Of a stretch of DNA of 64,000 nucleotides, positions 47,701 to 57,493 are shown one piece after another. The stretch spans positions 7,138,510 to 7,202,509 of the forward strand of contig CM053328.1 in assembly GCA_028583605.1 (NCBI GenBank). The letters are read 5' to 3'. The notes under the pieces were generated by a model, which was not told where the DNA came from, searched no databases, and was given only the letters and a program-made list of their open reading frames with translations. Every line of letters starts with the position of its first letter. Within the stretch, counting starts at the first letter, position 1. Source of the stretch: Dastarcus helophoroides (lineage: Eukaryota; Arthropoda; Insecta; Coleoptera; Bothrideridae). A program made the position numbers and the translations under genes.

Positions 47701-48219
47701 TCAATGAACTTCTAATATACAGTAAAAAAAAACTGATTATCTAGGAAAATTTGTAGAAATCTACAAATAACGAAATCGAAAGAAAAAAACTGTAGGCTTA
47801 GTGCATGCTCAGTCTGCTTTTAGTTCTATAACTTTTTAATAGTAATAAACATAATCAAATAGTGTTAACTATCTTAAAAAAGGAAAAAAAGATACAAATA
47901 CAGACTCTGATAAGTCAGGTTTTTATAATAAATTAATGAGAAATTCGACGCCTAAAAGTAGTATAAGTTGTAACAATATGGATGTTACATGGAATTACCC
48001 TGTCAAGCGAATATGCTCCAGTAAATCCAAGATTTTACTGAAGCTGATTACGATTATTAAAAAATTCTTATTTTGTAATGAAACTAATTCCTTTTCACCT
48101 TTTTTTTTTTAGTTATCCGCGTGATACTGACCCTAAGAGTGATTCAATTATCTGCCTATTTGTGGTACAGAAAAAAGCTGGAAAAGGAACTGCTACAAAT
48201 TCAAATGATGGAATATTAA
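29607..48219 (+). CDS. small multi-pass membrane protein with an 18-kb intron, four exons
   Basis: Exons 29607..29763, 29849..29928, 29983..30142 and 48113..48219 total 504 nt, giving 167 aa and a stop. Phases match at every junction: 1/1, 0/0 and 1/1. The protein starts 'MSDSTIIIKKPPQSGECK', then has hydrophobic segments around 'VVAAFLWVISAIFSS', 'IAITLQDVVILCITCWLL', 'NVILAIPWLIVMS' and 'ATVALSSLAL' running into 'IIRVILTLRVIQL', and ends in a charged 'WYRKKLEKELLQIQMMEY' tail. I do not recognise the family. The last exon is assigned by phase and by its hydrophobic-then-charged content; a further exon within the 18-kb intron cannot be excluded. Confidence 0.62.
29849..29928 (+). CDS. rightward membrane-protein gene, exon 2
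   Basis: 80 nt between the acceptor CATTTTAG and the strong donor GTGAGT; the split glycine codon is completed by its first two bases. Confidence 0.7.
29983..30142 (+). CDS. rightward membrane-protein gene, exon 3
   Basis: 160 nt between the acceptor TTTGTTTTTAG and the strong donor GTAAGT. Read-through past the donor gives a different, repeat-encoded tail that stops at 30240. Confidence 0.7.
30666..33142. mobile_element. hAT-like non-autonomous element with 8-bp target duplication
   Basis: The ends are CAGGGATGAGCAA (30666) and its inverted form TTGCTCATCTCTG (33142), with one mismatch. The flanks are ACCTAGAT on the left and ACCTAAAT on the right. The duplicated copy of the right end, at about 37830-37850, still has ACCTAGAT, so the original duplication was perfect. 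8-bp duplications and CAG...CTG ends are typical of hAT elements. The 2.5-kb interior is AAATTTCGA-type tract without a transposase. Confidence 0.72.
30741..35453 (+). repeat. 4.7-kb tandem duplication, unit 1
   Basis: It begins at 'AATGTCAAACAATTTGATG', which recurs at 35454 and 43638. The unit spans most of the hAT-like element, its right flank and H-repeat copy 2. A 69-codon frame inside it is identical at protein level in units 1 and 2 (32657-32866 and 37369-37578), so the duplication is recent. Confidence 0.85.
35051..35175 (+). repeat. H repeat, copy 2
   Basis: The 'GTGGAACGGACTGGTCC' arm is followed directly by 'ATCGAAACGCGTTAGAGC' and 'CTTTCTTGGTTTCAG'. The CTGAAGA core and the 5' half of stem II are missing, so no ribozyme-like fold remains. 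Confidence 0.75.
38967..42656. mobile_element. 3.7-kb insertion within unit 2, unidentified
   Basis: Unit 1 reads straight through this point (about 34455), so this is extra DNA in unit 2. Near its ends are the inverted sequences AACATTGGGAAATG (38998) and CATTTCCAATGTT (42651). It has no long ORF. The right 400 bp is GC-richer ('TCGACGCCGAGAGCGC', 'CCGACCGACCGACACC') than the rest, and 40.8-41.9 kb is AAATTTCGA-type tract. The short inverted ends suggest a non-autonomous transposon, but the class is unclear. Confidence 0.55.
43239..43363 (+). repeat. H repeat, copy 3
   Basis: Almost identical to copy 2, with the same internal loss, as expected from the tandem duplication. Confidence 0.75.
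43638..44450 (+). repeat. tandem duplication, unit 3, internally deleted
   Basis: It starts like the other units, then jumps at about 43755 to the part of the unit equivalent to about 33880 in unit 1, and again to the equivalent of about 35175 after H-repeat copy 4. It keeps the common end 'CTCTTATCTACGTTA'. Confidence 0.75.
44011..44110 (+). repeat. H repeat, copy 4, degenerate ribozyme-like core
   Basis: It has ATGAAGA in place of CTGAAGA, then the stem II sequences ATAGC/GCTGT, GAAA and 'CGCGTTATAGC'. The first core base and several pairs are changed, so it is unlikely to fold correctly. Confidence 0.7.
46441..46614 (+). repeat. H repeat, copy 5, most complete
   Basis: It has inverted arms: 'TTGAAATACAAATCTTG' on the left and 'CAAGATTTTTATTTCAA' on the right, the latter followed by 'CCAAGGACCAGTCCG'. 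The ribozyme-like motif lies between. The arm arrangement is that of a foldback repeat of about 175 bp. Confidence 0.75.
46479..46519 (+). ncRNA. hammerhead ribozyme-like motif
   Basis: CTGAAGA at 46483-46489, a bulged U, stem II GATAGC/GCTATC, GAAA at 46506-46509, a two-pair stem III over GC, then GUU before AGAG (46516-46519), which pairs with CUCU (46479-46482). Compared with the copy at 9528..9568 the outer stem I pair is C-G here and U-A there, which is a compensatory change. Confidence 0.52.
48113..48219 (+). CDS. rightward membrane-protein gene, exon 4 (terminal)
   Basis: 107 nt after an acceptor with a long pyrimidine tract (ten T residues, then AG). It completes the split codon left by exon 3 and runs open through 34 further codons to TAA. 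AATAAA signals follow at about 48330-48340. Confidence 0.6.
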
Positions 48220-48561
48220 AGGTTTGCAAGGAAAGAAAAATTTATGTTGTGACACATTTAAAACTCCAGAGTGTATTATTGAAATTTTATTAAAGATATT
48301 GGGAAAAAATTTCATCCAATTTTTTAATACATAAATAAAATTATAACAATAGTACTGGTTTTCAATAATGTAAAAAAATGTAACTTATGAATTTTTTTGC
48401 TTTATTATCACCTGTACTGTAAATCTTAAATATTAATAAAGTACAAAAATAGTGTAAAAGCTTTCAGACTGAAAATACTAAAAATTAAAACAGCTTTATA
48501 CAGCTTCCTTACAAACTTACTGTACAAAAATAATTTAAGTAGGTAGCCTAATGGTAAGACA

Positions 48562-48741
48562 TTAAAGCGAAGTTTTTTTTGTTGGTACTCCTGTTTCATC
48601 TTTCCCATTTGACTCGTCTGCTTTTCTCTTACGTTTCACCAAATGTGAAATGTCTTTAGCTTCTGTGGTGCTGGAGTTTGGGTTTTTAGAATTACTAGCC
48701 ACGCTTTCTTTTAGTGATGCCTCGGCAATTTTCTTCATTGC
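48562..48741 (-). CDS. NASP: NASP, coding exon 3
   Basis: Fifty-nine codons and TAA: 'AMKKIAEASLKESVA' to 'GVPTKKTSL', with a bipartite-like basic cluster. The acceptor is TGTTTAAAG. Confidence 0.82.
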   Translation of the reverse strand, partial: AMKKIAEASLKESVASNSKNPNSSTTEAKDISHLVKRKRKADESNGKDETGVPTKKTSL

Positions 48742-49981
48742 CTTTAAACACAAAACTTATTATGAAGAATTAAAAAAAAGCAACCACTCACCTCTTCATT
48801 ATAATTTTTCATATCCGCTATTTTTTCCTCCAATTCAGGCAACAATTCGTTAATTTCTTTTATTTCCTCTTCACACTCTTTCTTGTTTTCGACCAACTTA
48901 TCGAGCACACTCAGTCTGTTTCGTAAGTACTCTAGCGACTTTTGGAAGCTCTCAATAGACTCGTTAATTTGCAAATTCGTCGAGTACGTTATGCCTAATT
49001 TGTAGTAAGTTTCAGCCACCGTCCTACTATCCTTGCTAAATATCTTAACCTGAATTTCCAAACCCTGCTTCATATCGTTTATAGCGGAGTCGAAATTCTC
49101 GCTTTCCAGTGCCACTTCCCCCAACGCGATCAGCGTCTCTGCCAAAAGCTTGCACGCATCGGTACCCTTCTTCCGAAATATCGTTTTAGCCAACTCCAAC
49201 ACCTCCCAAGCGAGTTGTAAATCTGATGGATTCCTCGTTCGCTTCCTCGGTTGCTTTATCTGTTGAACCTGAAATAAACAAATTAATAAGCGATTTAGCT
49301 TAACTGGTTGCTTTTACGTGATGGTCCGGCTTCTGACCCCGACGGCCCCGCTTCTGACCCCGATGGCCCAGCTTCTGTCCCCGACGGCCCAGCTTCTGAC
49401 CCCGGTGCCCCAACTATTGACTCCTGTGCCTTTGTGTCCGACCCCGGTGCACCAGCTTCTGACCCCGGTGCACCAGCTTCCGACCCCGATGCCCCAGCTT
49501 CCGAGGCCGATGTCTCAGCTTCTAACTCCGGTACCTCATCTTCCAACTCCGGTGTCCCAGGTTCCAACTCCGGTGTCCCTACTTCTGATTCAGATGACCC
49601 AGCCTCTGGTCCATTTGGTATATCTGCACTAACTTCTTTTGGCCTGTTTTCTTCTTCATTTTCTGTTTTCTTTTCATCCTCGTCGGCTTCCTCGCTGTTT
49701 TCTTCGTCTTCCTCGGAATCCTCATTGTCGCCTTTGGGGATGGCGTCCCCTAGTGGTTCATTTTCTTGCCTGGAAAGTTCTAACAGAGCTTTGCCGTAAT
49801 AGAGGTAAACGTCCCCCAAGGATTCATGTAAGTCGTCCCCGTGTTCTTGCGCGAGTATTTCGCTGGCTTTGCCTAAGGCTTGGACTGCGGAGTTGAAATC
49901 TTGCATGACAAACGCCCTCATCCCTTGGCAGACCAACTGCTTTGGATCTGTGCTTTTCGGGTCTACCGTAACATCAGCCAT
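48562..49981 (-). CDS. NASP: NASP-type histone H1/H3 chaperone, three coding exons, frame conflict
   Basis: Exons 49981..49318, 49268..48792 and 48741..48562. Exon 1 has the first TPR ('DFNSAVQALGKASEILAQEH', 'YLYYGKALLEL'), an acidic tract (about residues 77-112) and a 7-residue repeat (GSEAGPS type). Exon 2 has the SHNi-TPR region 'LQLAWEVLELAKTIF', 'LIALGEVALESENFDSAIND' and 'YYKLGITYSTN', then a coiled coil. Exon 3 ends with the nuclear signal 'KRKRK'. NASP proteins bind histones H3-H4 (and H1) and supply them to chromatin assembly in the nucleus. As written the exons do not join in frame (phase 1 donor, TPR frame in phase 0); removing one base near 49230 gives 439 aa. An acceptor at 49995, upstream of the ATG, indicates a separate 5' UTR exon. 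Confidence 0.88.
48792..49268 (-). CDS. NASP: NASP, coding exon 2 with probable one-base insertion
   Basis: Begins after ATTTCAG. Entered in phase 1 the first codons read 'STDKATEEANEE', a sensible acidic linker; the neighbouring frame from about 49230 on reads 'PSDLQLAWEVLELAK'. Both are plausible only if one base near 49225-49235 is extra. Donor GTGAGT. Confidence 0.82.
49318..49981 (-). CDS. NASP: NASP, coding exon 1
   Basis: 664 nt from 'MADVTVDPKST' to the donor GTAAAA at 49317. It contains about 14 units of a 21-bp repeat coding GSEAGPS/GSEAGAP-type heptads. Confidence 0.82.
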
Positions 49982-50867
49982 TTTCGAAGTTCACCTGAAA
50001 ATAATGAATAAATGCAGCCGATGGATCCTCTAAATTGTGATTTATGAATAAATTGAAAAACTTGCTCAAGAAAGATCGAAGACAACATCCTTAGAACCCA
50101 ATATATTTATTTCTGGAACTTCGATTGAAATCCCAATTCAATATTTTTATTTGATATTCTAAAAAGAAAGCCTGGATTTCAACATTTTTTTAAAATGTGG
50201 TTTTAGACTTTTTTAAGTATAATTCAACAGTCGAAATTTTGTCTTCTAAACTCAAAATTTCTTAACTTTGGGTTTTTTCGGACTTTTAATTGCATATTCT
50301 CGAAAATTTTATTCAAGCTTGAAATTTCCTGTATCTCGAAACTTTGAGATTAAAACTGAAATGTCGAATTTAACCTTAAAATGTTGAACTCTTTGACTAT
50401 AAACACTATTATATTATTTATATTATCTAAGGTTGAACTTCTTGAAATTCCGACTTTTGTTTCAGAATTTAGACATTATCCTTAACATTCAATCTTAGAA
50501 ACATATAAAAATATAAACGCCGTTTGTTTTCAACATCACATCGTGGGCAATGAAAAACCTGTGCGAATTATTCAAAAAAAAAAGTATCAAATTTGAAAAA
50601 TAAGGTCGAAGTGCTATCAAGATTTAAAAAATAATTCAAAATTTCAAATGACAACATTTTCAAAAAGTAAAAATCTTGAAAACTCTAAATAAAAAAAAAA
50701 CTGAAGTATAATATTCAGTGTTTCTTTTCGACATTTTTCAATATTTATTCGAAAATGTCAAAATGTTCAAAAGTGGAAGTTTAAAAAAAAATTAAATTTT
50801 TCAAAAGAAGCACAAATTAAATCAAAATTTGGAGAAGCTTCAGCCAACATTTTGAAAATGGCCGAGA

Positions 50868-50996
50868 TTTTTCAATCAGTCGAAATGTTATCAATTTCGA
50901 GTCACTCGAAATTTTTAAAAGAAATTTGCAAATAGTAAAAAATTTCGAGTGACTCGAAATTGACAACATTTCGACTGATTAAAAAATTTCGACCAT
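50868..50996. repeat. hairpin (inverted repeat), copy 1
   Basis: The left arm 'AATCAGTCGAAATG...TTTCGAGTCACTCGAAATTT' and the right arm 'TTTCGAGTGACTCGAAATTG...CATTTCGACTGATT' pair over about 50 bp around a loop holding 'GAAATTTGCAAATAG'. Confidence 0.75.
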
Positions 50997-51334
50997 TTCC
51001 AAAATTGCGGCTTTTTTTGAAATTTTTAAAAGAAATTTGCAAATAGTAAAAATTTCGAGAAAACCGACAAAATCTTCCAAGTCAACATTTTCAAAAAGTC
51101 GAAATTTTCAATAATTTTTTTAAAAAATTCCAAATTTTGTATAACGTCAAAATTTTGATAAGACTCCATTCTTATCGAAATTTTGAAAAGAATGTCGAAA
51201 TTTACTAAAAAACTTCGAGAAAAATTAAACTCTTTAAGGCAAAATTTTTAAAATAAAATATTTAGCAAGTCAACATTTTGAAAAAGTCGACATTTTGATA
51301 AGAATAGAAATTTGAAAATACTTAGTGAAAATTT

Positions 51335-51690
51335 TGAAATGTCAAATTAAAAAAAAATAGTAATTTCGAGAAAATCGAAATTTAAAAAAAAAGCTCGAAT
51401 TTTTCGAAAATAAAGTGAAAACTTCCAGTAAGGTCAAAATTTTAAAGAGTTGTAATTCTCAAATTATAAAACAAAATTTTGAGAAAACCTGAGATTTTGA
51501 AAATGCTCCCAGTAAAATCAAAATTTTAAATGTCAAATTAGAAAAATAATAATTTCGAGAAAGTCGAAATTTAAAAAAAAAAACTCGAATTTTTCGAAAA
51601 TAAAGTGAAAACTTCCAGTAAAGTCAAAATTTTAAAGAGTTGAAATTCTCAAGTTATAAAATAAAATTTTGAGAAATCCTGAAATTTTCA
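51335..51690 (+). repeat. direct tandem duplication of about 190 bp
   Basis: Two adjacent copies share 'GTGAAAACTTCCAGTAA' (about 51416 and 51606) and 'CTCGAATTTTTCGAAAATAA'. It is another recent local duplication within the AT-rich tract. Confidence 0.75.
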
Positions 51691-51954
51691 AAGAGTTGAG
51701 AAAATTTTCAAAATAAGTAAAGTTTAAAGAAATAACCGAAATTTTGAAAAAAGTTAAAGTTTTGGGAACAAAAAATTAAAAATTGTTAAAGGTCGAAATT
51801 ATCAATAAAAAAAAAATAAACTGAAAATTGTAAAACACGTTGAAATGTTCCGATCAGTCAGTTTTTTTCAATAAATTCAAAGTTTTCAAAAACGTCGATT
51901 TATTTTTAAAAATTCGTAATTTTTAAAAAGCCGAAATTTTGGAAACGGCCAAGA

Positions 51955-52082
51955 TTTTTCAATCGGTCGAAATGGTGTCAATTTCGAGTCACTTGAAATT
52001 TTTAAAAGAAAGCAAATAGTAAAAATTTCGGGTGATTAGAAATTGACAACATTTCGACTGATTGAAAAATCTCGGCCATTTG
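51955..52082. repeat. hairpin (inverted repeat), copy 2
   Basis: A second copy of the same hairpin about 1.08 kb further on, within a longer direct duplication (about 50860-51140 and 51940-52235). Its arms carry differences such as 'AATCGGTCGAAATGG' and 'TTTCGGGTGATTAG'. Confidence 0.7.
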
Positions 52083-55000
52083 CAAAATTTCGGCTTTTTT
52101 TTAGAAATTTTTAAAAGAAATTTGCAAATAGTAACAATTTCGAGAAAAAGGTCAAAATCTTTAAGAAGTCGTTTTCAAAAAGTCGAATTTTTTTTTAAAA
52201 ATTCAAAATTTTGTATAACGTCAAAATTTTGATAGGAATGGAAATGTGAAAAAAGTGACAATTTTGAAATGTCGAAAATATCAAAAGATAAAATTATAAG
52301 AAAAGGTTGAAATTTTGAAAAATATTTTCGAAATAAGTCAACATTTTTAGAAATTAAAAATAAATAGAGTAATTTTTAAAATAAGTAAAATTTTGAGAAA
52401 AAGCTCCAATTTTGGAAAAAGGTGTAAATGTGGAAAATTGGAAACTGTTTAATGTCAAAATTTCAAAAAGTTAAAATTTTCAATGAAAATAAAACTATAA
52501 ATATTGTGGTGAGTCGAGTTCTACTAAACTGTTCTATTGCCTCGTTTGTTTTATTCAATTGAATCTTATTCAAATTTTCTTGGAAATATTACATCTCCAA
52601 ATAATGCATTACAAAAATTCTTTGTAACATAACGTTTTGCGTGAGAAACAGATTTCTTAGCGTTCACAAATTAGATAAGGGTTATTTGTTAGGCCTGGTT
52701 TGTTTCAAGCACAGATACCTAAACTGAGTAAAATAACATGTTAGTTTTGAAGGACCGCTGAAAAGTAGAGTAATAAATAAGGGTAAGTGCCAATAACGGA
52801 GACCGTAGCAAATCTCGGCAAGACCATGTGATGGTAGACTGGAGGAATTTGACGTTCGAAAAAGGCCCTTATAAACACGTACAATTGTAAGTTATTTAAA
52901 AATTCAATTATCGAAGTAAAACTTGCAAGATAAAGGGACGACATCATTCAAAATGGGTTTGCAGTTTGATTTGCACTTTAAGAATCCTTTTCAAAATTTA
53001 TTTAAGGGCTAATTTGGATTAGAAATATTTAAATTAGTAGAAATTCTGCATCCTCATGCCCTCTAGCGAGATGCAGAGGATATCTTTCGGTCACCAGAAG
53101 TTAAGGGAAGGGGAATAAAAAGATAAAACACCATAAAGATGTAAAGAAATTTACAGGGAGTCAAGTATTAAACTTCGATGAAATTAGTTTAAAAATTATG
53201 GTCAACTTCCGAACTTATAAAAACGAGTACGAAATACGGGAGTTAAAAAAAACTGCTTCTGTTTGTGCTAATTAACGTGAATGAACACAAAAAAAAACAA
53301 TTTCTATTTCTGTTCAACGTGAAGTTCTTGTGCCATTTATGTGATGTTTGCTACGAAAAAAATAGGCAAGTAAATTTTAAATTGTCTAATGAATTTGTTT
53401 GATGGTTTTTCGCTCTTATATGATTTAATTAACTTTTCCTAAAATTTGAGAAATACTTGTTCCTAATTTTGATCAATATGGGGTTGGGGGGCGTACACAA
53501 AAAAAGAGAAAGGAATTTAAAACTTCCACAACAAACCAATGAGAAAGTCGTTGTTAGAAAATTATTATTGGGCCAAGAACCCTACCGCTGACTGGTGCAA
53601 CTACCAGTCTTAGTTTCAAAAAAAAAAGAGAAAAAAAAAACAAAAACAAAGAGAGTAGAAAGAAAAAAGATGAAAACCAATAAAGCAAATTTGCTTCGAA
53701 AACCTTTTATTTTCTTAAGGTCGTTTTTCGATGTTCTGCTGTTGGAAGCTGAGTTTCCAGAGGTTCAAAAAATCGATAACACCCATCACCGCAGGCTCGG
53801 TAACTGACAGCAGACATCTATATTAGGATTTGCTGATGATGTACTGTACGTTCTCGAAACGGAAAAAAAAAAAGGAAAACCGGAACCGGTGTTGTAAGAA
53901 GATTGTCTGAAGAACTTCCAGACACAGCCAAACCCCAAACGCAGGTAAGCTCCTGGCTGCGTCCCCTCGGGATCATACGCCTGAACACACTGGGGGCATA
54001 AGTAACCTCTCCTGGCCTCTGTTTTGGCGAATTTTCCCGGCCTGCCTTATCCGTAGATCCCCTCATCGGTTACACAGTCCAAAAAAAAAGGACTCTTCTA
54101 TATAGACTACGGAGAATTACAACACCGCGCGTCGCGATCGGGAAGCTTTTGAAAAATTACTAATCTATAGTCGCATTCCTAGATTTACTGTCAATATAAA
54201 TTTACTAACGTAGGTGAACGAGCAGTATCAGCATCAGCTCTCGTTAGGGAGATGTTTTGACGAAAGAAATGAGAACTTCTTGCCAGTTTCTAATTTTAAT
54301 TTAAATGATTTTTTTTTGTGCTAAGTCACGCTTAGCCACTTTCTAAGCCAGGAAACGTCCCTTTCTTTAGACTAGTAGCCGTAGAAATAGATGTAGTGTT
54401 GGAAGGGAAAATTCTGCTCAGAAAGTTTCTACGAAATCTGCACAAGATTTCTAGTCTATTTTATGACACTGGTTTGAGTTCGAGTGATTGAGTTTGGTAT
54501 GAGAGAAACAGAAAAACAACAAAGGAACAAGTTAACAAAGGAAAGAAAGAAAGAGGGAGAGAACGAGATCTGTAAGATTGAATCAACATTTATAAATTTG
54601 ATTTATTACGATAAATCACAACTTCATTTCCAAGCCTGAGTTCCATTTTCTCGTAGCATTATCCTTTGGATATTGTTAGCTCAAAGCTTTAACAGGAAAT
54701 TGTATGCTATGTGAAGTATGCTTGAATTAAGAAGCGATAAAAACACAAAAGAAATGGGGAATAAAACAGACACCTGAAAATAGTTTGAGAACCTCTGTGT
54801 ACAAACTAACCAGCGAACGCCCACCGATAATCAGGTACAAAGTTAGCTGCATTTGGTTTGAAAACCTTTGAGTACAAACTAAATGGCTCAGTTGGGGAAA
54901 ATATTGCGATTATTAGGGTTAAATGAACTTTGGGAAATTAATCACCGACGCACCATATACGAGCGAAAGAGTTAGACAAAGAATGTCAGATTATTTGTGC

Positions 55001-57054
55001 TTAATGAATTCTCTTAAATTTCTAAAGAAATATTTCTCTCAGATCTGTGTCCAGCAAATTTAAACAAGTTGAAACAAACAGGTTCACTTTTATTTTGTTA
55101 TATTATGTTTAAGAACACTTGAAAATTACAAACTTGAAATGTTGTTGATTTATTTGTTGACCTATTGTAATAAAACGTTGAGGTCAATTGTTGTTTGAAT
55201 TTCATAACACTTCCCTGTCGACTCTACGAGCTGGGGTTACAATTTAATGGAATAAAATAATTTTAAACACAACGTAGACAAATTGAGTCCGAAAATCGAA
55301 AGTAAATTTTTCTTCGAAACTTTTTAAAGATGAGCAAAATTCCACAATTTTGAAAAACTATATACAATCACTGGTTTTGGTCGCGCATCACATTTAATCG
55401 ACTTGACCTGGATTTAATCACGACGGCTGCTCATCACAATATATACAACAAAATTTGCTAAAAAATCTATTAAAAAAATAATTTTCAAAAAAGCCGAATT
55501 TGACAAAATAAAGTTGGGATTTTTAAAGATTTCTAGTCTGTCGAAATGTTCAAAAGAGTAAAAATTTTCAAAAAAAATCAACATTTTGAAAAAGTCAAGA
55601 TTTTCAGTCGATGTTTTAAAAAAATGCTGAAATTTTCGGAGTCAAAATAATTCAAAAATAACGAAATTTTTACAAAAATTGTAATTACGTAACACTTTCA
55701 AAAGAATATCTGGAAAATGTTGAGATTACGATCGAAAGTTTAGGAGAAAAGTAGACATTTTAAGACAGTCTGTATTTGTTTAAAAAAATATTTTCGACAT
55801 TTTCAGTTCACGGTTTCGTTTTTCAGCATCATCAGTGGATTATACTAGTAGCTTGTTGAGACTTTTTGGAAAAAAAAATCGAAATTTTAAATTTAAAAAT
55901 TTTGGAAATAAAAAATGAAGGTTAGATATTTTGGGAAAAAAGTCGAAACATTTCTAACATGAAAAAATTGGCAATACACAACAGAGAGAAAGAAAAATTG
56001 TTGTAAAGCCAAACGTAGTGTATTTCTACATACTGTTGAAATTCAGTGTCTGTCAATAAATTTTTAAGCGGGAAAATAACATTTGCGATATTTTTTTTCT
56101 TTTTTTTTAAATGTGTGACTTTTTTAGACTTTGTGGATCTACGGTAACAACAAATATGTAATTATCATAGATCCACACTCTGGCAAATTATTTACACACA
56201 CGCTGTATTTCGTTCTATACACATTTCAGTAATTATCTTCCTTACACTTCCGCGACTGAGCCAAATATGTTCAACATATGCAAAAAAAAGCAGCTTGAGG
56301 TCTGACCTTTACAAATTCGTATATTTTTGGCATCGGAACTACCAAACTGTGTAAAATACAATCACCATTACCCCGCTTCCGTTGACATTTAAAAAATGTA
56401 CGAAACAACCGAACCCGGCATCGCGATGCCACCCCTTGCGGCCAACGTGGCGTGGCGGTGGAAAACAAGGGAAAATATCGACTGACATTCCCAACTGAGG
56501 AGCTGGAATTGTACGATGTACGCAGCGCGTCATAATCACTTCTGTACCACGCTGATCTAGACCAGTGTATTTTTACCCCTCGAAGGCTGTCGTTAATATG
56601 TGATACTTTCAGAGTGCCCCCCGAATCGCTATAGAGTGAACTAAAGTCAAATTCTTTTCCCAAACATAGCTTAAACTTGCAGAGAGATATTTTATTAAAT
56701 AAATGGTGAGTAAGATCATCGGTTACTACCCCAAAAATATGTAATTTGGAGCCAACCATTTTTGCACAAAGGCTTTCAAATGGTACAATCAACGTATTTT
56801 CAGGTTTTACTTCATAACAAGATATTTTCTCGAGGGCGAAATTTTAGAAAAATCGTACGTTTTTATTAAGTAGATTTTTATAAATTTTCGTCATGATCAC
56901 AAATTTTTCAAAAAAGCATCAGAACATCCGCAATCGGGATCGAATAAATCGAGCCAATGTGGCCAACTGTAATTCTAGCGAATTGGTTAATTAATTCGGG
57001 CAATATTACGGAGGTAAAGCGGAGTTGGCCTTTTAAGTTTAATTTTACGTCGCT

Positions 57055-57061
57055 TATAAAA
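57055..57061 (+). promoter_or_regulatory. TATA box of the claudin-like gene
   Basis: TATAAAA in a locally less AT-rich context (CGCTTATAAAAAGC), 135 bp ahead of the ATG at 57196. A start site about 30 bp downstream (near 57085) would give a 5' UTR of about 110 nt. Confidence 0.5.
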
Positions 57062-57195
57062 AGCTTCAAGCTGAAGCGAGACCAAGAATACGACCTCCTC
57101 ATCGTTGACTACGATCCTTTCATGGAGTCCGCTGAGGCTGAGGATGAGGCAGGTTGGAACTGCAGCGTACATCCTAGGTAGCTACTGGTTTTGGA

Positions 57196-57493
57196 ATGTG
57201 TGGATTGTGGATTATTAAACAGGGTCTTTTTAGCGTATTTTTTTTGTTGGGTACCTTGGTTCTTACAACGTGCGCCACTGGTATGCTTTGTGCGGCCATC
57301 ATGACTGACCATTGGGAAGAAGTGACTTGGGATAAGAATCAACTGAATGTTCTTTTAGGAAATAGTTCGTTTAAAGCCCGGTGGATGTTAGATGGGACCG
57401 TGGCCAAGGTAACAATAGGCGACAAAGAGTCAGTCGTTGGTTTTCTAGTACCCATGCATGGGGGAATCTGGACGTTGTGTCTTAGCCTAACAG
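57196..57493 (+). CDS. PMP22/claudin-like tetraspan, first coding exon
   Basis: The ATG at 57196 follows an in-frame TAG, which fixes the start. The 99 codons plus one base encode a short N-terminus, a first transmembrane helix ('GLFSVFFLLGTLVLTTCATGMLCAAIM'), then an extracellular loop with 'WEEVTWD' and 'HGGIWTLCLSLT'. A G-x-W-x-x-C motif in the first loop is the signature of the PMP22/EMP/claudin superfamily, whose members shape septate junctions or serve as channel subunits. NSS near residue 56 is a possible glycosylation site. The exon ends at the strong donor GTAAGG (57494) in phase 1; later exons are not in the window or are hidden in the repeats. Which subfamily it is remains open. 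Confidence 0.65.

Larger units (their letters stand above)
44602..48112. other. end of the 18-kb intron: AAATTTCGA-type tract
   Basis: Apart from H repeat 5 and a GC-rich island at about 45955-46075 ('CTCCTCGCCTATTCGACC', 'GTGTTCGGCGATAAG'), this is degenerate AAAATTTTGAAA/TCGAAATTT sequence. It includes a direct duplication of roughly 180 bp at about 47270-47590, marked by 'TGTAATTCTCGAAAAATAAG' in both copies. No exon is evident. Confidence 0.6.
49995..56900. other. intergenic, AT-rich, no gene identified
   Basis: 50.1-52.5 kb and 55.3-56.0 kb are AAATTTCGA-type tract; 52.5-55.2 kb and 56.0-56.9 kb are more complex but I could not recognise an exon. The 5' UTR exon of NASP and upstream regulatory DNA of the claudin-like gene are expected here. 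GC-richer islands lie at about 52790-52870, 53900-54070 and 56380-56600. Confidence 0.45.

Noticed and set aside
49308..49896. Open frames on + opposite NASP exon 1
   Set aside because: They are shadows of the 21-bp coding repeat of NASP on the other strand.
52741..52947. 68-codon frame on - starting 'MMSSLYLASFTSIIEF'
   Set aside because: It is too short, has no splice partners in phase and no recognisable motif. It could be part of a UTR exon or a small transposon.
53818..54066. 'GFADD'-like peptide on + (about 53825) and an 82-codon frame on -
   Set aside because: The reverse-transcriptase-like motif stands alone; no other RT blocks lie around it in any frame.
56271..56792. 173-codon open frame on - that includes a GC-richer stretch
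   Set aside because: It has no domain, signal or splice pattern that I recognise, its composition changes abruptly inside it, and an overlapping frame is also open. It could overlap a UTR exon, but it is not supportable as a protein.
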